Positions 63,672 to 64,000 of a DNA stretch of 64,000 nucleotides are shown here, one piece after another (within the stretch, counting starts at the first letter, position 1; each line of letters begins with the position of its first letter). The position numbers and the translations under genes are program-made. The DNA is from Chloroflexota bacterium (GTDB taxonomy: Bacteria > Chloroflexota > Dehalococcoidia > Lucifugimonadales > QGNO01): positions 86,824 through 150,823 of the forward strand of contig QGNO01000002.1 in NCBI GenBank assembly GCA_003228195.2, read 5' to 3'. The notes under the pieces are model-generated. The model saw only the letters and a list, made by a program, of their open reading frames with translations. It was not told the origin of the DNA and made no database searches.

Positions 63672-64000
63672 TTGAGAATATACGCAGGGAATCTTTCATA
63701 TCAAACAAGCGAACAAGAACTACGCGAGGCCTTCGAAGCCCATGGGGGCGTACAAGAGGTTTCAATGGTTCAAGATCGTGACACAGGCCGCTCGAAGGGG
63801 TTCGCCTTTGTTGAAATGCCGACCAGTGAAGAAGCTGAGGCTGCGATCGCCGCACTCAACGGCACGGAAATATCCGGTCGCACGGTCACGGTGAATGAAG
63901 CTAGACCTCGGGCGGAGCGGAGTTCTGGCGGCGGCGGCGGTCGTGGCGGCGGCGGCGGCGGTAGTCGGGGCGGCCGCGGGGACGGAGACGATGACGCAAG
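63672..64000 (+). CDS. RRM-domain glycine-rich RNA-binding protein, 3' end outside window
   Basis: At least 109 codons from a TTG at 63672, preceded by GGAGAGGAAAAGG. The RNA-recognition motif is complete: RNP2 IYAGNLSY and RNP1 GFAFVEM, with the helices ELREAFEAHG and EEAEAAIAALNG. A Gly-Arg-rich tail (GGC codon repeats) follows and is cut by the window edge. Such small single-RRM proteins bind single-stranded RNA and are often cold-induced in bacteria. The long leader with a hairpin fits that pattern. Confidence 0.93.
   Translation, partial: MRIYAGNLSYQTSEQELREAFEAHGGVQEVSMVQDRDTGRSKGFAFVEMPTSEEAEAAIAALNGTEISGRTVTVNEARPRAERSSGGGGGRGGGGGGSRGGRGDGDDDA

Overview
The window looks like a chromosomal segment of a Chloroflexota bacterium, most likely a marine SAR202/Dehalococcoidia-type lineage. 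This is inferred from gene content and style: lipoproteins with long Thr/Pro-rich linkers after the lipobox, several class III (CaiB/BaiF) CoA-transferases, paralogous 'FYGW' major facilitator transporters, a B12-dependent ribonucleotide reductase, a DUF2339 membrane protein, and a division cluster (rsmH-ftsA-ftsZ) with no peptidoglycan genes. No taxonomic marker such as 16S rRNA is present, so the placement is provisional.

Layout. 1-2.8 kb (minus): priA (runs off the left edge), rplS, trmD and a hotdog thioesterase. 2.8-11.7 kb: a menaquinone locus with menA, menB, a CaiB/BaiF CoA-transferase, menC (the only plus-strand gene here), menH, menD, menF and a TetR regulator. Together with the thioesterase this covers every step from chorismate to demethylmenaquinone except the ligase MenE; the CoA-transferase sits where MenE would be expected. 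11.8-16.2 kb: a MogA/MoaB-type protein, then rsmH-ftsA-ftsZ ending in a strong terminator. 16.2-20 kb: nrdR, class II RNR and a small PIN-like protein. 20-25.5 kb: pdxA, proC, yggT, pepA, mtaB. 25.5-30.1 kb: an MBL hydrolase, a membrane-anchored DnaJ protein, an MFS transporter, a decayed gene, a GatC-like peptide and a rhomboid protease.

30-45 kb is a catabolic/accessory stretch: S9 peptidase; a PEP-mutase/ICL-family lyase, DAO oxidoreductase and MFS transporter in a row; M20-like protein, amidase and ribulokinase-like kinase; a D-glutamate-cyclase-like protein; a metallophosphoesterase; an M42 peptidase; GTP cyclohydrolase I with an SDR; and a hydantoinase A remnant. 45-62 kb is largely envelope and transport: an 8-bp tandem repeat array, a YceI-like lipoprotein, a DUF2339 protein, two MFS transporters, a tandem CoA-transferase pair in which only the second member keeps the catalytic Asp, and a surface cluster of a 1512-residue lipoprotein, a beta-propeller/dihaem cytochrome and a second lipoprotein. 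The right end holds a DEDDh exonuclease, a phage-protein remnant, an aberrant tRNA-Val-like sequence and the start of an RRM RNA-binding protein.

The most interesting signals are (i) the menaquinone pathway in which a class III CoA-transferase may replace MenE, (ii) the asymmetric CoA-transferase pair, (iii) the lipoprotein/cytochrome cluster with LytM-like domains beside a mur-less division cluster, and (iv) the phage remnant next to a disrupted tRNA.
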